A stretch of 64,000 nt of DNA, from NCBI RefSeq assembly GCF_003667565.1, contig NZ_RCUX01000008.1:1-64000 (forward strand), written 5' to 3'. The notes beneath the pieces are model-generated. The model worked only from the letters and a program-made list of their open reading frames with translations, was not told where the DNA came from and searched no databases. The translations under genes were made by a program, and so were the position numbers. Of the stretch, positions 62,468 to 64,000 are shown one piece after another (within the stretch, counting starts at the first letter, position 1; every line of letters starts with the position of its first letter). Origin of the DNA: Mycetocola tolaasinivorans. Its GTDB lineage: Bacteria; Actinomycetota; Actinomycetes; Actinomycetales; Microbacteriaceae.

Positions 62468-63867
62468 CCACCCGCCCACAGACCGCGGCTGATCTTGCCC
62501 GCGCCGAGTCGGTGGGGTTCAGCCCACGCTTTGCCATCCCCATCCTGATCGGCCCAGCCCTCAACCCGATCAACACCACGATGATCGCCGTCGCCCTCAC
62601 CCCGATCGCGCACGCCGTGGGCGTGTCCGCGGCCACGGTGATCTGGCTGGTCGCCGGGCTCTATCTGGTGAGCGCCGTCAGTCAGCCCGCGATGGGCAAG
62701 CTCGCGGACACCTTCGGTCCACGCCGCATCTACCTCTTCGGGCTGCTCATCGTGGCCGCCGCCGGGGTCATCCCGGTACTGGTGCCCACTTTTGGTGGCG
62801 TCCTGATCGCCCGCCTGCTACTCGGCCTCGGCACCTCGGCCGCCTATCCGTCGGCGATGACGCTGATCTCGGATCAGTCGGCTCGCCTTGGTCGACCCGC
62901 ACCGCAGGCGCTGCTCTCTGGCCTCTCAATTTCGAGCCTCGTGACGGCCTCGATCGGCCCGGTGCTCGGCGGCGTCCTGATTCACGCGTTCGGCTGGCAG
63001 TCCATCTTCCTGGTCAACATCCCGCTCGCGCTGATCGCACTGGTGCTCGCCGTCCTCTGGCTGCCCGCGGATCGCAGCCGCGTCCGTGCCCCGCGCACGG
63101 TCTCCGCCTGGCGGGCGATTGACCCGCCAGGGCTCGCCCTGTTCGCGATCACGATCGTTGCGCTCCTGCTGTTCCTTCTGGATCTGCGCAGCGAGCTGTT
63201 CTGGCTTATCCCCATTGCCGCCGGCGCCCTGATCGCCCTGATCTGGTGGGAGTACCGTGCCCGGGTGCCGTTTATCGACGTGCGCATGCTCGTGCACAAC
63301 GGGCCGCTCGCGCGCACCTACCTGCGACTCATGTTGGTCTTCACCGGCTCCTACCTCGTCGTGTACGCGATGAGCCAGTGGCTGCAGACGGACGTGGGGC
63401 TCGCGCCCTCCACCGCCGGCCTGTTCCAGATCCCGACGGCCATCGTCGCCGGGATCTGCTCGGTGCTGGTGGCGCGGGCTAAGCGCGTCCGGTTGCCGCT
63501 GATCATCTCGGCCGCGGCCTCAATGGTGGGCGGCCTGCTGCTCACCCTGCTCGCCTCGGATACGCCGTACTTCCTGATTCTGCTTGCCCTCGCGATCTTC
63601 GGTCTCCCGCAGGGTCTCGCCTCAATCTCGAACCAGGCGGCGCTCTACCGGCAGGCGCCGGAGGGGCAGATCGGAGTGGCCGCAGGGCTCTCCCGTACCT
63701 CCGTGCAGATGGGTGCCATCGTCGCTTCGAGCATCATCGGCATCGTTTTTGGCCAGGCACCGAGCGATGCGGGGCTCAATACCATCGGCTGGATCGTGGC
63801 CGCACTGACCGGCGCCGCGCTGGTTCTGACCATTCTCGACCGCTCGCTGCGCGCGCCCAAGCCGTAG
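62464..63867 (+). CDS. MFS transporter, DHA2-type drug efflux
   Basis: A 467-residue, approximately 14-segment transporter. Motif A-like GKLADTFGPRRIYLFG between TM2 and TM3 and the antiporter motif C-like region LVTASIGPVLGGVLIHAFGW are visible. Exports drugs or metabolites with protons. It is co-translated with the MarR regulator. Its substrate is not predictable. Confidence 0.9.
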   Translation: MTTRPQTAADLARAESVGFSPRFAIPILIGPALNPINTTMIAVALTPIAHAVGVSAATVIWLVAGLYLVSAVSQPAMGKLADTFGPRRIYLFGLLIVAAAGVIPVLVPTFGGVLIARLLLGLGTSAAYPSAMTLISDQSARLGRPAPQALLSGLSISSLVTASIGPVLGGVLIHAFGWQSIFLVNIPLALIALVLAVLWLPADRSRVRAPRTVSAWRAIDPPGLALFAITIVALLLFLLDLRSELFWLIPIAAGALIALIWWEYRARVPFIDVRMLVHNGPLARTYLRLMLVFTGSYLVVYAMSQWLQTDVGLAPSTAGLFQIPTAIVAGICSVLVARAKRVRLPLIISAAASMVGGLLLTLLASDTPYFLILLALAIFGLPQGLASISNQAALYRQAPEGQIGVAAGLSRTSVQMGAIVASSIIGIVFGQAPSDAGLNTIGWIVAALTGAALVLTILDRSLRAPKP

Positions 63868-63872
63868 CCGCG

Positions 63873-64000
63873 TTAGCTCACCCTCGCGCGGAACGCTCCC
63901 CGATAGGCGTTCGGCGAGGTGTGGAGGCGTTCGGCAAAGGCCTGGCGCAGGCTCGTTCCGGTACCAAATCCACTCTGTCTCGCCACCTCGTCGATACCGA
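63873..64000 (-). CDS. AraC family regulator, C-terminal HTH (truncated by window)
   Basis: Only about 42 C-terminal residues are present, reading IDEVARQSGFGTGTSLRQAF then AERLHTSPNAYRGAFRARVS. This is the second HTH of an AraC/GlxA-type regulator. The 5' portion lies beyond the window edge. It ends 5 nt from the MFS stop (convergent). Confidence 0.85.
   Translation of the reverse strand, partial: GIDEVARQSGFGTGTSLRQAFAERLHTSPNAYRGAFRARVS

Overview
The window is GC-rich DNA from an actinomycete, most likely a member of the Micrococcales near Microbacteriaceae. The evidence is strong G/C bias at third codon positions, an actinobacterial-type valS, two ClpP subunits, a group II truncated globin, a mycothiol-associated DsbA-like protein, and many start codons preceded by a TANNNT box 6-7 nt upstream (leaderless mRNAs). 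The housekeeping backbone valS, clpX-clpP2-clpP1, tig, nei-rpiB-dsbA-like, pepN, glbO and ettA matches, in order, the Mycobacterium tuberculosis Rv2448c-Rv2477c neighbourhood as I remember it, with accessory blocks inserted. Genus assignment is inference.

Layout. 1-2.5 kb: 3' end of valS, a GNAT acetyltransferase, a small protein and a VOC protein. 2.6-5.1 kb: an atypical SDR, a LysR regulator and a methyltransferase on the minus strand. 5.4-8.1 kb: an FtsX-like permease and ATPase resembling lactococcin-972-group exporters. 8.2-12.2 kb: a butanediol-dehydrogenase-like enzyme and the clp locus. 12.5-13.5 kb: three tightly coupled unknown genes. 13.6-18.7 kb: an MDR oxidoreductase, a ClbS/DfsB-like protein, a membrane alpha/beta hydrolase, and a SulP transporter divergent from a MerR regulator. 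19.3-23.4 kb: tig, tRNA-Pro, tRNA-Gly, a membrane acyltransferase, a small ORF and a GNAT protein.

24.0-35.6 kb is a complete type I-E CRISPR-Cas locus on the minus strand: cas3, cse1, cse2, cas7, cas5, cas6e, cas1, cas2, then a leader and an array of 41 repeats and 40 spacers. The repeats decay at the leader-distal end. Dyads and a gene-free stretch full of hairpins lie upstream of cas3.

35.9-45.5 kb: two small membrane proteins, dps, dctA divergent from a CitA/CitB-type two-component system, the nei-rpiB-dsbA-like operon, and a GntR regulator with two membrane proteins. 45.6-57.4 kb: pepN, an MscS channel, glbO, tandem GNAT genes, tesB, a 4HBT thioesterase, ettA, a lipoprotein and msrA. 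57.5-64 kb: small conserved proteins, a TPR protein, nadE, a PEBP protein, a MarR-MFS pair and the end of an AraC-type regulator.

Several transport or regulatory modules (MerR/SulP, GntR/DUF1648, CitAB/DctA, MarR/MFS) carry a visible inverted repeat in the expected control region. No clearly new defence or metabolic system stands out. The least explained parts are the three-gene cassette at 12.5-13.5 kb, the hairpin-rich gap at 35.74-35.88 kb and the ORF abutting the old end of the CRISPR array.
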